Shown: one piece after another, positions 10,609 through 20,700 of the stretch | Position numbering within the stretch: position 1 is the first letter of the stretch | Layout: the number at the start of each line of letters is the position of its first letter | NCBI RefSeq assembly: GCF_016653295.1 | Contig: NZ_NHSF01000059.1 | Location: forward strand, 140,162 to 204,161 | Direction: 5' to 3' | DNA: 64,000 nucleotides | DNA from: Halochromatium salexigens | Lineage (GTDB): Bacteria > Pseudomonadota > Gammaproteobacteria > Chromatiales > Chromatiaceae | The notes under the pieces: generated by a model | What the model was told of the DNA's origin: nothing | Seen by the model: the letters and a program-made list of their open reading frames with translations, nothing else | Database searches by the model: none | Translations under genes and position numbers: made by a program

Positions 10609-13022
10609 TCGGCGCGGAAACGCGACAGGCGATGCCCAGATTGCCCAAGCGTCAGGGTGCCGCGCGTTGCGCCCCAGTTGCTCGGCGCGAACACCACTCG
10701 CATCGAGGCGACATTACCGATCTCGCGCGGATGCGTCAGCGGTGCCAGGGCCACGTCGATGGTGCCATGATCGCCGCCACGGCCGATGGGACCGAGATTG
10801 AAGAGCGTCCCGAGCAGTGGCTCCCCGTCGAAGGCATGGGGGAAGGTCAGCCGACGAAGCTGGGCCAAGGTCGGTGCCGCCTCCCCCAACGCCTCCTCCA
10901 GCGGCACGGCCTCTTGCAAGGCGCGCGCCGTCGCATGCAGCGCCCGCGCCCAGATCGCCGCTGGGCCCTCCTGCTGCTCGGATGTCTCGCGATCGTCCCA
11001 AAAACTTGAATGATCGCTGCGCATCGCCTCGGCCAGCGGTCCGTAGGTGCGGGTCTCTAACCCCATCAGCAGTTCCAGATCCGGTCCCAGTTCGTCGCCA
11101 TAGAGCGCCCGATAGAGGGCTGGGCGCAACAGCACGAAGAACGCGGCCGGCCGGCTGTCCTCCGAAAAATCCCCCGACCACTCCAGCAACCGCGTCTCGG
11201 CGAGCTTGGCTGCCGCTGGATCAAGGCGCTTGATCTCGGGGAGATGCCGCCGCAAGGAGGCCAAATAGAGCGTCGCCTCCAGGCTGACGCGATCGGACTG
11301 CATGCGTTCCATCCGACCGAGATCGAACGTTCCTGGCCGGTCCAGCAGCGCCTTGATCCGTTGCGCCCGGAACGGTGCCAGCCAGGAATGGCCGATCACC
11401 AGCCTGTCCTCGCCGCCCGCAGTCGTGTGGTCTTCGTCGCCGGCGGTCATCGCATCATTGGCGCTGACCAAGCGTTCGCTGGCCGGATCGGAAACGCCAG
11501 GGTTGCGCGCGAATGGCAGGTAACCGTTCCAGCCATAGCCAGACACCCAGCCTGGGGCTGGAAAGGCCCCGCTGCCGCGTCCACGGCGTGGCATGAGCCC
11601 CGACACCTGCCAGGCAATCCGGCCATTGCGATGCGCGAAGAGCAGGCTCAGTGCGACCTGGCGAAAATCCTCGGCGGCCGCGCGCGCCTCCTCGATGCTG
11701 GTCGCGGTATTGAGCCGCCACAGGCCGACGAAGGCGCGATCCGGGCGATCGAAGGTCGTGCGCAGGGCGATGCGCTCGCGCGGGCGGCGCACCGCTGCGA
11801 GACCGGCGGGATTTGCATCCGGTGTCTGCAGCAAGGCATCGATCAGCACCCCATGACGGGTCGAGCGAATCGGCAGCGCGATCGTCTCTTGCAGCCCTTC
11901 GGAGGCGCTAGCCACCCTGATCCGCTCAACCCGGACCTCGATCGGTTCCCAGCGGTCATCGGGTCGCAACACCTGCGTGCCATCCTCACTGAGGCGCTCC
12001 AGAAAGACATCCTGCGTATCGGCCACAGCGGCGGTGAGCCCCCAGGCCAGGTGCTCATTGTGCCCGAGCAGAATCCAAGGCACGCCTGGGAGGCTGACGC
12101 CAGCGGCGTGATAACCCGGCGCCTGCATCTCGAGTTCATACCAGGAACTCGGGAGCGACACGAACAGATGCGGATCATTCGCGAGCAGCGCGGCGCCATC
12201 GCGGGTGCGCTGGCCGGTGATGGCCCAGGCATTGCTCAGGGCCTGGGCGGCACGGTCCACCCTCGCCGACGCTGGCGCCGATATCGAGGCAAGCGGTATC
12301 GAGGCAGAACGCCTCCCGGACGCGAGCCGATAATCCGGCAGCTCGAACGCATCGGCGGGTGCCGGCTTGCCGAGATCGGTCGGAAACAGCTCCAACGCGC
12401 GAGCATTGCCCAAGCGCTGCGCGAGCCGCAAAAAGACCAATTCCTCGGCGAGATTCCCCGAGTTGAGCCACGCCATGTAGGCACCGACAAGCAGGCTATC
12501 GTGTGGCTGCCAGGGGCTGGGTTCGAGCCCGAGCACCTGGTATTCGAGCGGCAGACGATGCTCCGCGAGTGCCTGGTCCAGATAGGCATTGACGCCATCG
12601 GCGTAGCGCTGCAGCAGGCGTTGCCAGCGTGGCTCGAGCGCGTCGAAAGACAGATGTGCGGCATGGGACAGTCCGATCGTGCGGTAGAAGCGGTCGGCGA
12701 CTAGCGCGTCCTCGCCAAAGAGTTCGGCCAGACGTCCACCCGCAAGCCGGCGAAGCAGATCCATCTGCCAGTGCCGCTCGCGAGCGACCACGAAGCCCTG
12801 GGCGAAGAGCAGATCACCGAGGCTCTCGGCCTCAATGCTCGGCACCGCATGAGGACCGTAGCGCACCGTCACCGGCTGTTTGAGCGCGGCGAGCTTCAGC
12901 TGACCGGCGTAGCTCGGATTGGGGCGATGCAGCCACCAATACAGCAGCCCCGCGATGATGAGGAACGTCACGGCGAAGCCGAGTAAGAGCCAACGCCATC
13001 GCGAGCGCATGCGAGTAAGCAA
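10503..13022 (-). CDS. Penicillin acylase family (peptidase S45) Ntn hydrolase
   Basis: An 839-residue precursor with an N-terminal membrane or signal anchor (about residues 9-29), an alpha-chain region, and the self-cleavage site ALSNAW, in which Ser263 is the expected N-terminal nucleophile of the beta chain. The downstream ANDPHL and GHNEHLAWG motifs are typical. The family cleaves amide bonds in beta-lactams, N-acyl-homoserine lactones or related acyl amides in the periplasm. The substrate cannot be told from sequence. It lies convergent to feoC and shares about 106 bases with that gene's tail. Confidence 0.93.
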   Translation of the reverse strand: MLTRMRSRWRWLLLGFAVTFLIIAGLLYWWLHRPNPSYAGQLKLAALKQPVTVRYGPHAVPSIEAESLGDLLFAQGFVVARERHWQMDLLRRLAGGRLAELFGEDALVADRFYRTIGLSHAAHLSFDALEPRWQRLLQRYADGVNAYLDQALAEHRLPLEYQVLGLEPSPWQPHDSLLVGAYMAWLNSGNLAEELVFLRLAQRLGNARALELFPTDLGKPAPADAFELPDYRLASGRRSASIPLASISAPASARVDRAAQALSNAWAITGQRTRDGAALLANDPHLFVSLPSSWYELEMQAPGYHAAGVSLPGVPWILLGHNEHLAWGLTAAVADTQDVFLERLSEDGTQVLRPDDRWEPIEVRVERIRVASASEGLQETIALPIRSTRHGVLIDALLQTPDANPAGLAAVRRPRERIALRTTFDRPDRAFVGLWRLNTATSIEEARAAAEDFRQVALSLLFAHRNGRIAWQVSGLMPRRGRGSGAFPAPGWVSGYGWNGYLPFARNPGVSDPASERLVSANDAMTAGDEDHTTAGGEDRLVIGHSWLAPFRAQRIKALLDRPGTFDLGRMERMQSDRVSLEATLYLASLRRHLPEIKRLDPAAAKLAETRLLEWSGDFSEDSRPAAFFVLLRPALYRALYGDELGPDLELLMGLETRTYGPLAEAMRSDHSSFWDDRETSEQQEGPAAIWARALHATARALQEAVPLEEALGEAAPTLAQLRRLTFPHAFDGEPLLGTLFNLGPIGRGGDHGTIDVALAPLTHPREIGNVASMRVVFAPSNWGATRGTLTLGQSGHRLSRFRADQLDDWLSGQSHPWPWEGPAAGQVLGTLELRPDRE

Positions 13023-13112
13023 AGATCAGCCTCGGATGGAAGTGCGCGCCAGACCCAACGGAACCGGCGCCGGCCAAACAGCCTAGCGTTGACCAGCGCC
13101 GATCGGGTCCGA

Positions 13113-14429
13113 CTAATTGCGCAGTGCCTTGACCTCCTTTGCACTCACCGGAGGCGCATCATTGCCCCAGTTGGCGCGGATATAGCTCGCGACGGTGGCC
13201 AGTTGCTGGTCGCTCAGCACCGAGCCGAACGAGGGCATCACCACATGCGCTGAGAACGCCTCCGAGGGATCGGCCGGGGCACCGAGCAAGAGGGTCTTGA
13301 GCACATCATTCGGCTGCTTCTGGTCGACCACTGGATTGCCACGCAAGGCCGGGAAATAAGGTTTCAAGCCCTGACCATGATCCTGATGGCAAGCGCTGCA
13401 GTTCTTCACGTAGAGCGCACGTCCCTTCTTGTACTGTTCCTCGGTCAGCATCTCCGGCACCCGAGGCTGATGGTCCGGCTCGGTCTTCGCCGGCAGATCC
13501 TTCAGGTAGACGGCCATCGCGCGCAGGTCGGAGGCCGCTAGCTTCGATAAACTCTCATGCACCACCTCGGCCATCGGCCCCAAGGCGGCGGTTGCGGGGG
13601 CGTCACTCGGGTCCGCCTCGGTCATCGCATCGGCCGAATCAGCCGAATCAGTCGCATCAGCCGGCGCCAACCCAGTCCGTAGGAAGGTGGCCAGCTCGTC
13701 GACACTCCAGCGGCCAAGGCCTTGATGGAGATTCGAGGTCAGATTGGGCGCATACCAGCCATCGACGATCGCCCCGGTCATCGCCTCTGCAGGCTCGGTG
13801 GCTCCAGCCAGATTGCGCGGGGTATGGCAGGCGCCACAGTGGCCGAGGCCCTCGACCAGATAGGCACCACGATTCCATTCATCGCTGCGCTCGGGATCAG
13901 GCTCGAAACGACCTTTGTCGAAATAGAGCGTCTGCCAGCCGAACATCACATCACGCACCGAGAACGGCCACCGCAGCGTGTTCTCGGGGGGTTGATAATT
14001 CGAGGGCTCGAGCGACATCAGGTAGTCCTTGATCGCGAGCAGATCATCATCCTTGACCTTGGTGAAGGACGGATAGGGCAGCGCCGGATAATAGGGCAGC
14101 CCGCTCGGCGCGATGCCATCCTGCAAGGCATGCAGGAAATCCTCATCGCTGAACGCGCCGATGCCCTTGTCCTTCGAGGGCGTGATATTCGGTGTATAGA
14201 GCGTGCCGAACGGGGTCTCGATCGGCACACCACCCTCGAACGGCTTGCCATCGGGGCGCGTATGGCAGGCGGCGCAATCACCCGCGATCGCCATGTAGCG
14301 ACCGTACAGCAACCGGCCTTCGGATAGATCACCGGCGGCAGGCGCCGCTTCGGCGGGTTCATCACCAGCGATCGCGAGCGCGCTAGCGCACAACAGGCCA
14401 ACCGTCAAACTCAAAACGTGAAAACGCAT
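13113..14429 (-). CDS. Periplasmic triheme cytochrome c
   Basis: A 438-residue exported protein with a signal peptide (MRFHVLSLTVGLLCASALAI, cleavage near AIAGDEP) and three heme sites: CAACH, CGACH and CSACH. The layout matches the cytochrome subunit of membrane-bound alcohol, gluconate or aldehyde dehydrogenases, which pass electrons to quinol or terminal oxidases. No dehydrogenase subunit is adjacent, so the partner is unknown. Between hemes two and three is a low-complexity Ala/Asp/Ser stretch (about 13570-13670) not expected in the family. The start at 14429 is chosen because the signal peptide begins there; upstream in-frame starts exist. Confidence 0.9.
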   Translation of the reverse strand: MRFHVLSLTVGLLCASALAIAGDEPAEAAPAAGDLSEGRLLYGRYMAIAGDCAACHTRPDGKPFEGGVPIETPFGTLYTPNITPSKDKGIGAFSDEDFLHALQDGIAPSGLPYYPALPYPSFTKVKDDDLLAIKDYLMSLEPSNYQPPENTLRWPFSVRDVMFGWQTLYFDKGRFEPDPERSDEWNRGAYLVEGLGHCGACHTPRNLAGATEPAEAMTGAIVDGWYAPNLTSNLHQGLGRWSVDELATFLRTGLAPADATDSADSADAMTEADPSDAPATAALGPMAEVVHESLSKLAASDLRAMAVYLKDLPAKTEPDHQPRVPEMLTEEQYKKGRALYVKNCSACHQDHGQGLKPYFPALRGNPVVDQKQPNDVLKTLLLGAPADPSEAFSAHVVMPSFGSVLSDQQLATVASYIRANWGNDAPPVSAKEVKALRN

Positions 14430-14573
14430 AACCGATGTCTCCATCTGCAGCAGGATGAATGAGGGAATGAGGGAGTCGAGCGGCCGACACCTGCAGAAAC
14501 TGTCCATCAACTTATTCCAGATTTGAACACCCGTGTAAGGCGATCATTGGGAAGTAAAAAAGTGGACAGCGAC

Positions 14574-15722
14574 TCAGAAGGCAACGGTTCCATGTCCGGT
14601 CGCCTCCTGATCGAACACATCCAGGTAGGCGGTGAAGATCGACAGGCTCACCAAGGCCGCGAACAGGAGCATCAGCGGGATCAGCAGCAGCATCAGCACC
14701 CCCGTCAGCATCTCCGAGACGATACCCAAGAGCGCTGTCAGCAGACCGAAGGTCAGGCTGGCCCCCACCAGGAGCGACAACAACGCCAAGCCGTAGACGG
14801 CAAAGGGGACGATATTCTTCCAACAGGCGCGAAAACTCATGCGCATGGCCGCCACCGCCGTCATGCCATCGAGCACCACCAGCGCCGGCGCGAACCAGTA
14901 CAGCATCAGCAGCGGCACCAGACAGAGCAGTAGCAGCACCAGGAAGAGACCGAGCCCAGGCCCGACGACAGCGGCGGCCAGTGCCGAATCATTCGAACTC
15001 AAGGCCTCCATCGACCCGGCCGTCAAGACGCCGGTCGCCACCGAAATGAGTCCCGCCACCAGCGAGACGACCATCAGGCCAGCCACGTAGAGCAAGCCGA
15101 CCGTCGCCAGTTGCCGGCCGCGATGGGAAAAGCCCACCAAGACCGTCGTCACCTGCAGGGTGCCGGTGCGCTGCTGCTCCCGTGCGCCGAGCATCAGACC
15201 ACCGGCAAAGACGGGGCCCAGGATCATCGAGACCAGGGAACCGATGACCGGTACCAGGCTGAGCACCACGGTCACCAGGTAGACCAAGGCCAAAGCCGTG
15301 AGCCAGGCCCAGGACTGCTGCTTGAATTGCGCCCAGGCCTGCTTGATCCAACCCCAACCATGGCGGGCCGGACGCGCTGCCGGATCGAGCGACGGACGCA
15401 TCCCTGTCGTGCTCACCCCTGAGGCTGGCCACGAGGGAGGCGGTGGCGCGGTCGCGGTCACGGCCGGCGGCGTCTGCTCGCTGGCCCCTGACATCGGCTC
15501 GATGCGCGCCACGAGGCCAATCTCCTTGAGCACCTCGAGATAATGCCGGGCGTTGGCCTCATCGACATCGGTCTTCAGCACCCGCGACTCCCCGGCATCG
15601 ATCAGGGCGCGTGCCTTGTCCTCGCTCACCTTGAACACGGCGGCGAAATCGCGCACGGCCGCCTCGACCGGGGTCGAGGGGCTGAGCGTGCCGGTAAAGA
15701 CGACCTGAAAGACCTGCGCCAT
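14574..15722 (-). CDS. BPSS1780-like multi-pass membrane protein with soluble N-terminal domain
   Basis: A 382-residue protein. The first 75 residues are a small soluble domain (MAQVFQVVFTGTLSP onward) resembling modules seen in other uncharacterised proteobacterial proteins. A Pro/Ala linker follows, then about six hydrophobic helices as in the BPSS1780 family of membrane proteins, whose function is unknown. The start at 15722 leaves 11 bases after the stop of the upstream SEC-C gene, consistent with an operon. A longer in-frame start at 15761 would overlap that gene. Confidence 0.75.
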   Translation of the reverse strand: MAQVFQVVFTGTLSPSTPVEAAVRDFAAVFKVSEDKARALIDAGESRVLKTDVDEANARHYLEVLKEIGLVARIEPMSGASEQTPPAVTATAPPPPSWPASGVSTTGMRPSLDPAARPARHGWGWIKQAWAQFKQQSWAWLTALALVYLVTVVLSLVPVIGSLVSMILGPVFAGGLMLGAREQQRTGTLQVTTVLVGFSHRGRQLATVGLLYVAGLMVVSLVAGLISVATGVLTAGSMEALSSNDSALAAAVVGPGLGLFLVLLLLCLVPLLMLYWFAPALVVLDGMTAVAAMRMSFRACWKNIVPFAVYGLALLSLLVGASLTFGLLTALLGIVSEMLTGVLMLLLIPLMLLFAALVSLSIFTAYLDVFDQEATGHGTVAF

Positions 15723-15733
15723 CGCTCCACTCC

Positions 15734-17665
15734 TCAAGCGGTCAACCGCTTCTTCATCCAACTCAACAAGCCCGGTTCCGCTTCCCAGACATCGCGCATC
15801 GCCTCGCGATAGAGCCAGGCCTGATCCTCCCCGCCGGGAGTGAACCCGGCATCGTCCAGGGCCGGGCGCTTGATGCGTTTGCGCAGCAGGAAGCGCGGGA
15901 TGCGCGGCAAGCGATCGACCGCGCTGCTCAGCGCGCGTGCCGCGCGCTCCTGCTGGCCGAGCCGATAGAGCGCGAGCACCTCGCCATAGGCCAGATCGGC
16001 GAGCAGATCGTTCGGGAAGCGGCGCGCCAGCTCCAAGGCCTGGCGATCCGAGCGGGCGCGCAGATAATGGTTCATCAACTCGGCGCGCGCGCCATGATTG
16101 TCCTGCGGATTGAGCGCCAGCAAACGCTCGACCACCGCTGCGGCGGCCTCCTCGCGCCCCGCCTCGGCCTCGTGCAGATAGGCGCGGAACAACAGCCTCA
16201 GCGCCGGCCGATTACGCTCGGCGCTCCAGGGCAGACTGGCGATGCCGGTGGCCGCCACCGAGGTATCGATGATCGCCAGCGCGCGCTGATAGAGCGGACC
16301 GAGCAGCGTATGCGCCACCCAGGGCAGGCTGCTCTCCGGATGCTCATAGAGCGCGGTCGCCAGATCATCGAGCACATCCAGGCTATTCGCCGCGCTCGGC
16401 TGCGCGCTGAGAAACCGCATCCAATCGTCACTGTCCCAGAGCGCGCCGTCATCGAGCGCCGAGAGCTGAGTCGAATAGGGTTTCGAGGCCGGGAAGACAC
16501 GGTGCCATTCCCGCTCGATGGCGCGCAGATCGGTGCTCGGCAACAGCGCGCCAATCGCGCCCGAGAGCGGATAGGCGCACTCGCTCGGGAACGGCTCATC
16601 CGGGAACAGCGACAACTGCAGGCCGGCCCCCGACGCGAGCGGATCATCCAATGGCTCGATCTGATAGGGCGCCAGCGGCAAGGCGGATAACGACCTGATC
16701 CAGTGACAGAGTTCCAGCAGCAGCGGGTCCATGGCCGCCGCGTGGCTGGACACCAGCGCCTCCTGCGGATCGACCATCGCCTGCTCCAGGAACTCGAGCA
16801 GGCCGGCATCGACGGTGCCCGTGCGCCGCAGCCGATGGCGCCAGAACTGCGCCCGAGAGCGGGCACGCACATCATCATGGCGGGCCGCGAGTAGCGTGAT
16901 CTCGAGCACCGCCGTGGAGGGATTATCCGGGCCGTGGCGCAGCGCCTGCTCGAAGGCCTCGTCGGCATAGTCGAGTTCACCCTCGTCCATGAACATCATG
17001 GTGAAGCGCTGCCAGGCGGCGGCCTTGAGTTCGCGGCTGCCTTCATCGGTGATGCGCAGCAGGAACGCCTGCTTCTTCTTCCAGTGATCGAGCGCATCGA
17101 GCGCATCGCAGAGGATATCGAGCGCGGGCTCGAAACGACCATCCAGATCCCCGATCTCGCCTCGGAACAGCGGCTCCAGCAAGGATGCGGCCCGCCCCGG
17201 CCGATCATGCTCGAGCCAGCGTTCGGCGACCTTCGCCAGCAGGGTATCGGGAACGGCCTGACGCCTGAGGGCCTCCTGCATCGCCTCCTCCGGCAGATCC
17301 TCGATCAGCAAGCCCCAGATCAGCTCCGGCGGCAGCTCGGGCAAGGGCCCAAGCGGCTCGCAACAGTCGCCATAGCTGAGCCCGGAGCCGCAGAAACAGG
17401 GCTCATCGCTTTGCGGTGTCGACAGCGTGAGCGGCCGCCAATCATTGTCGGCACGCGGGGTCGCATTCCAGATCGCCACCCCCAGCATGGTTGCGAGACG
17501 CTCGGCCTCGCCGTCGAGCAGCTCGGACTCGACGCCGAGTTCGGCTGGAATAGTCGCCTGCGACCAGGCGATGTAGCGGCCCAGATCACCATCCCCGGCG
17601 ATCTGCCGCACGGCCTCGCGCAGTAGTCGCTCCATCCGCTGCGGGTCCGTCGTCTCGCTTTGCAT
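15734..17665 (-). CDS. SEC-C motif protein with helical-repeat body
   Basis: A 643-residue cytoplasmic protein. Near residue 90 it has a SEC-C zinc motif (CFCGSGLSYGDCC), the same kind of metal-binding knuckle found at the end of SecA. The remainder is alpha-helical with TPR-like periodicity (repeated Ala/Leu/Arg-rich helix pairs, for example ALRHGPDNPSTAVLEITLLAAR). I cannot assign a function; SEC-C modules often mediate protein contacts. It is first in a two-gene unit with the BPSS1780-like protein and divergent from the STAND gene, 117 bases away. Confidence 0.8.
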   Translation of the reverse strand: MQSETTDPQRMERLLREAVRQIAGDGDLGRYIAWSQATIPAELGVESELLDGEAERLATMLGVAIWNATPRADNDWRPLTLSTPQSDEPCFCGSGLSYGDCCEPLGPLPELPPELIWGLLIEDLPEEAMQEALRRQAVPDTLLAKVAERWLEHDRPGRAASLLEPLFRGEIGDLDGRFEPALDILCDALDALDHWKKKQAFLLRITDEGSRELKAAAWQRFTMMFMDEGELDYADEAFEQALRHGPDNPSTAVLEITLLAARHDDVRARSRAQFWRHRLRRTGTVDAGLLEFLEQAMVDPQEALVSSHAAAMDPLLLELCHWIRSLSALPLAPYQIEPLDDPLASGAGLQLSLFPDEPFPSECAYPLSGAIGALLPSTDLRAIEREWHRVFPASKPYSTQLSALDDGALWDSDDWMRFLSAQPSAANSLDVLDDLATALYEHPESSLPWVAHTLLGPLYQRALAIIDTSVAATGIASLPWSAERNRPALRLLFRAYLHEAEAGREEAAAAVVERLLALNPQDNHGARAELMNHYLRARSDRQALELARRFPNDLLADLAYGEVLALYRLGQQERAARALSSAVDRLPRIPRFLLRKRIKRPALDDAGFTPGGEDQAWLYREAMRDVWEAEPGLLSWMKKRLTA

Positions 17666-17782
17666 CAGGACGCCCTCCGGCTGGTTTCTGCTGAGATAGT
17701 GCCAACACGATTCCCTCGTGGCATTGTACCCGGATGGGCGCGGGCCGTCTCGGCGCCTACTTCGCCTTCTGCTAATGAGCCC

Positions 17783-20700
17783 ATGAGCGATACCGTCGTC
17801 AAAATCTTCGTCTCCTCACCCGCCGATGTCGACCACGAGCGCGCCGTGGTCAAGGACATCGTCGAGCAATTGGCAACCGAATATCTGCCCTACTTCGAGC
17901 TGCGCGCGGTGCTCTGGGAAGAGGAGGCGCTAACGGCGGATCGGACCTTCCAGGCCGGCCTCACGCAACCGCAGGATTGCGACATCGTCCTGGTCATCCT
18001 CTGGACCCGGCTCGGCTCACCGCTGCCGCAGGAACCCTATCGCGGCATGACCGGCACCGAGTGGGAGTTCGTCAACGCGGTCGAGGCCTCGGCGCGGGCC
18101 GGCAGCCCCGAGGTGCTGGTCTACAAGAAGTCCATGCCGAAGCTGGTCGACATCACCGATGCCGGGCTCGCGCGCGAGGCGATCGAGGACCGGCGCCGTC
18201 TCGAAGACTTCTTCCGCACCCACTTCTTCTTCGAGGACAACAGCTTTCGCCGCGCCTTTCGCACCTTCGACAACGCCAGCGCCTTTCGCGAGTTGGTCGC
18301 GACCCAACTGCGCAAGCTCCTGAACCGGCGCATCAGCGCCGAGCGGCGCGCCGCCACCGGCGAGCTGCACTGGCAAGGCAGCCCGTTTCGGCCCGATCGG
18401 CCCTTCGACACCAGCGACGAGCGCATCTTCACCGGCCGCGAGCAGGAAGTCCGCGAACTCCTGCGGGCACTCGAGCGATTCGCGATGAAACGCACGAGAC
18501 GAACCAGCCGGGCCAACCCGGTCAGCAAGACCCGCACGGCCAACCTGCTGTTGTTGACCGGCCCGAGCGGCTGCGGCAAGACCTCGCTGCTGCGCGCGGG
18601 CGTGTTGCCACGCCTGACACGCCCGTTCCAGTTCGACGGGATTGCCGCCGTCTGGGTGTGCCTGGTCGCGCCAACCGAGGACTCGGTCGATCCCCTGGCA
18701 ATCCTCGCCGAAGCCCTGTGCGCACAGGCCAGCCTCGGTCCGCTGCTGGCCGGCTTCGGCTTGCGCGCGCCCGCGCTACGCCGCCTGCTGCACAAAGATC
18801 CCGAGCTGGCGGCGCAACAGATCGCCAGCGCCATGGCCCAGCGCACCCCCGGCACCGCCAGCCGCGATGGTCATCGCCTGCTGCTCCTGCTCGACCCGTT
18901 CGACAGCCTGCTCGAGCAGGCCAGCGACAAGCAGTTGCTCCACCTTGCCGAGGCCCTGCAGGCGCTCGCGTTCACACCGGCGATCTGGATCATCGCGCTG
19001 CTGCGCAGCGACGCGGTGCCGGCGCTGGAACGTCTACCGGCCCTGCGTGCGTCGATTCGCGCCCAGGGCTGGACCGAGATCGAGCCGCCCTCAGCGGCGC
19101 GCATCCGCCAGGTGGTCGAGATCCCGGCGCGCGTCGCCGGCATCGATTTGGATACCCACAGGCTCGGCGAACGCGAGCTAGTCGAACAGCTCGAGGCCGA
19201 TGCCAGCCGCCTGCGCCTGTGGCCGTCATTGCTCCAGCCGGTGCTCGAGGCCGCTTATCAACGCGCCCAGCAACGCCAGGCCAGCGACGGCGGCGAACTC
19301 TGGCTCTCGGGGGCCGATTATCAGGCCGCTGGGGGCATCGGCCGCCAGGTGTTGACGCGAGCGGCCGAGGTCTGGAGAAGCGTCGATGCCGAAGCACATG
19401 CCGCGCTGCCACGCCTCTGCCGCGCACTGATCACCTTGGAGGGCGGTGCCCTCGCCCGCCCGACCATACGCCACGGCAACCTCGAGCTGCTGCGCCGCGA
19501 TCCGGCTTGCAAACGCTTGCTGGAGCGCCTAATCGAGGCGCGCCTGATCATCAGCGAGGGCCTGCACGATCCGACCCTGAGCATCCATTGTGACGCGCCT
19601 GACCAGCGGATACGCGCTGAACCGACCACGATCTGGCACGACTGGCGACGACGCTGGAGGCGTCCGCGTCGGGGCGGACCTGATCCGGAGCCGCCCGCGG
19701 CGGAAGCTCAAACGGCCGCTGCATCGACCGCAACCGCAGTCGTCGCCGGCGACACCGCGCAAACCGTCGATGCCAGTACCGACGCCGATACCGACACCGA
19801 GCACCAGGATTGGCGCGAGTACCAAGCCGTGGTCAGCTTCAGCCACCCCTGGCTGCTGACCCACTGGGAGCCGGTGCACACCTGGCTCGCCGTGCCCGCC
19901 AACCGGCAGTGGCTGGCGCGGCGTTTCCAACTCGATCGCCAAGCCCAGCTCTGGAAGCGCACCAATTGCAACAGCGAATACCTGCTGCGCGACGCCGGCT
20001 CGGTCGAGGCCCTGGCCTTGCAAGAGACCTATGCCGAGGAACTCGAGCCCTTGGAGCGCGAGTTCATCGACCACTCCAAGGCCCATGTCGCGCTCCTGCG
20101 TCGACGCCGCTTCATGGTGCGTTTGGTCGGGCTGGTGCTCGCGGCCCTGGTGCTGATCTCGGCGCTCTCGGCCGGCCTGGCCTACCACGCCTATACCGAC
20201 GCTCAGATCAACCTGAGCCGCAGCAAGCTCAACGAGGCCAATCTCTCGATCAACCGTGGCAACACGCCGCAGGCGGTCGATCTGGCGCTCGGCGCCGGCG
20301 CCGACCTGCCGCAGCGCGCGGTGCAAACCCTCGGCCTGGCCTTCAGCAGTAATCGACTGCTGGCGATGGCCGCCGCTGCGAATCCCGGGCCCGACGAACC
20401 ACGCCTACCCAGCCTCAATGCTGCCGGCTCACAGCTCGCCACCTTCCTGCCAGGCCGTGGGGCGACGCTGCTCGCGCTCGAACAGGGCCGCTTCGAGCCG
20501 ATCCAAACCCTGGCCGACCCAGCGCTGGGCGTACATACGCTGGTCTTCGGGCCGGACACCCTGGTCGTTGGCATCGGCGCCGAGGGGCTTTGGCGCCTCC
20601 CGGCCGGCGCTGGCGCCGAACCGGATTATCCCTGTGGGTCCTCACCCGGACTCAGCCTGGCCCTGGATGAGCGCCGCCAGCGCCTCGCTCTCAGCCGCCC

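Noticed and set aside
10503-13022. Naming the acylase a quorum-quenching AHL acylase
   Set aside because: The family motif supports an Ntn amide hydrolase, but nothing in the sequence or context separates AHL from other substrates.
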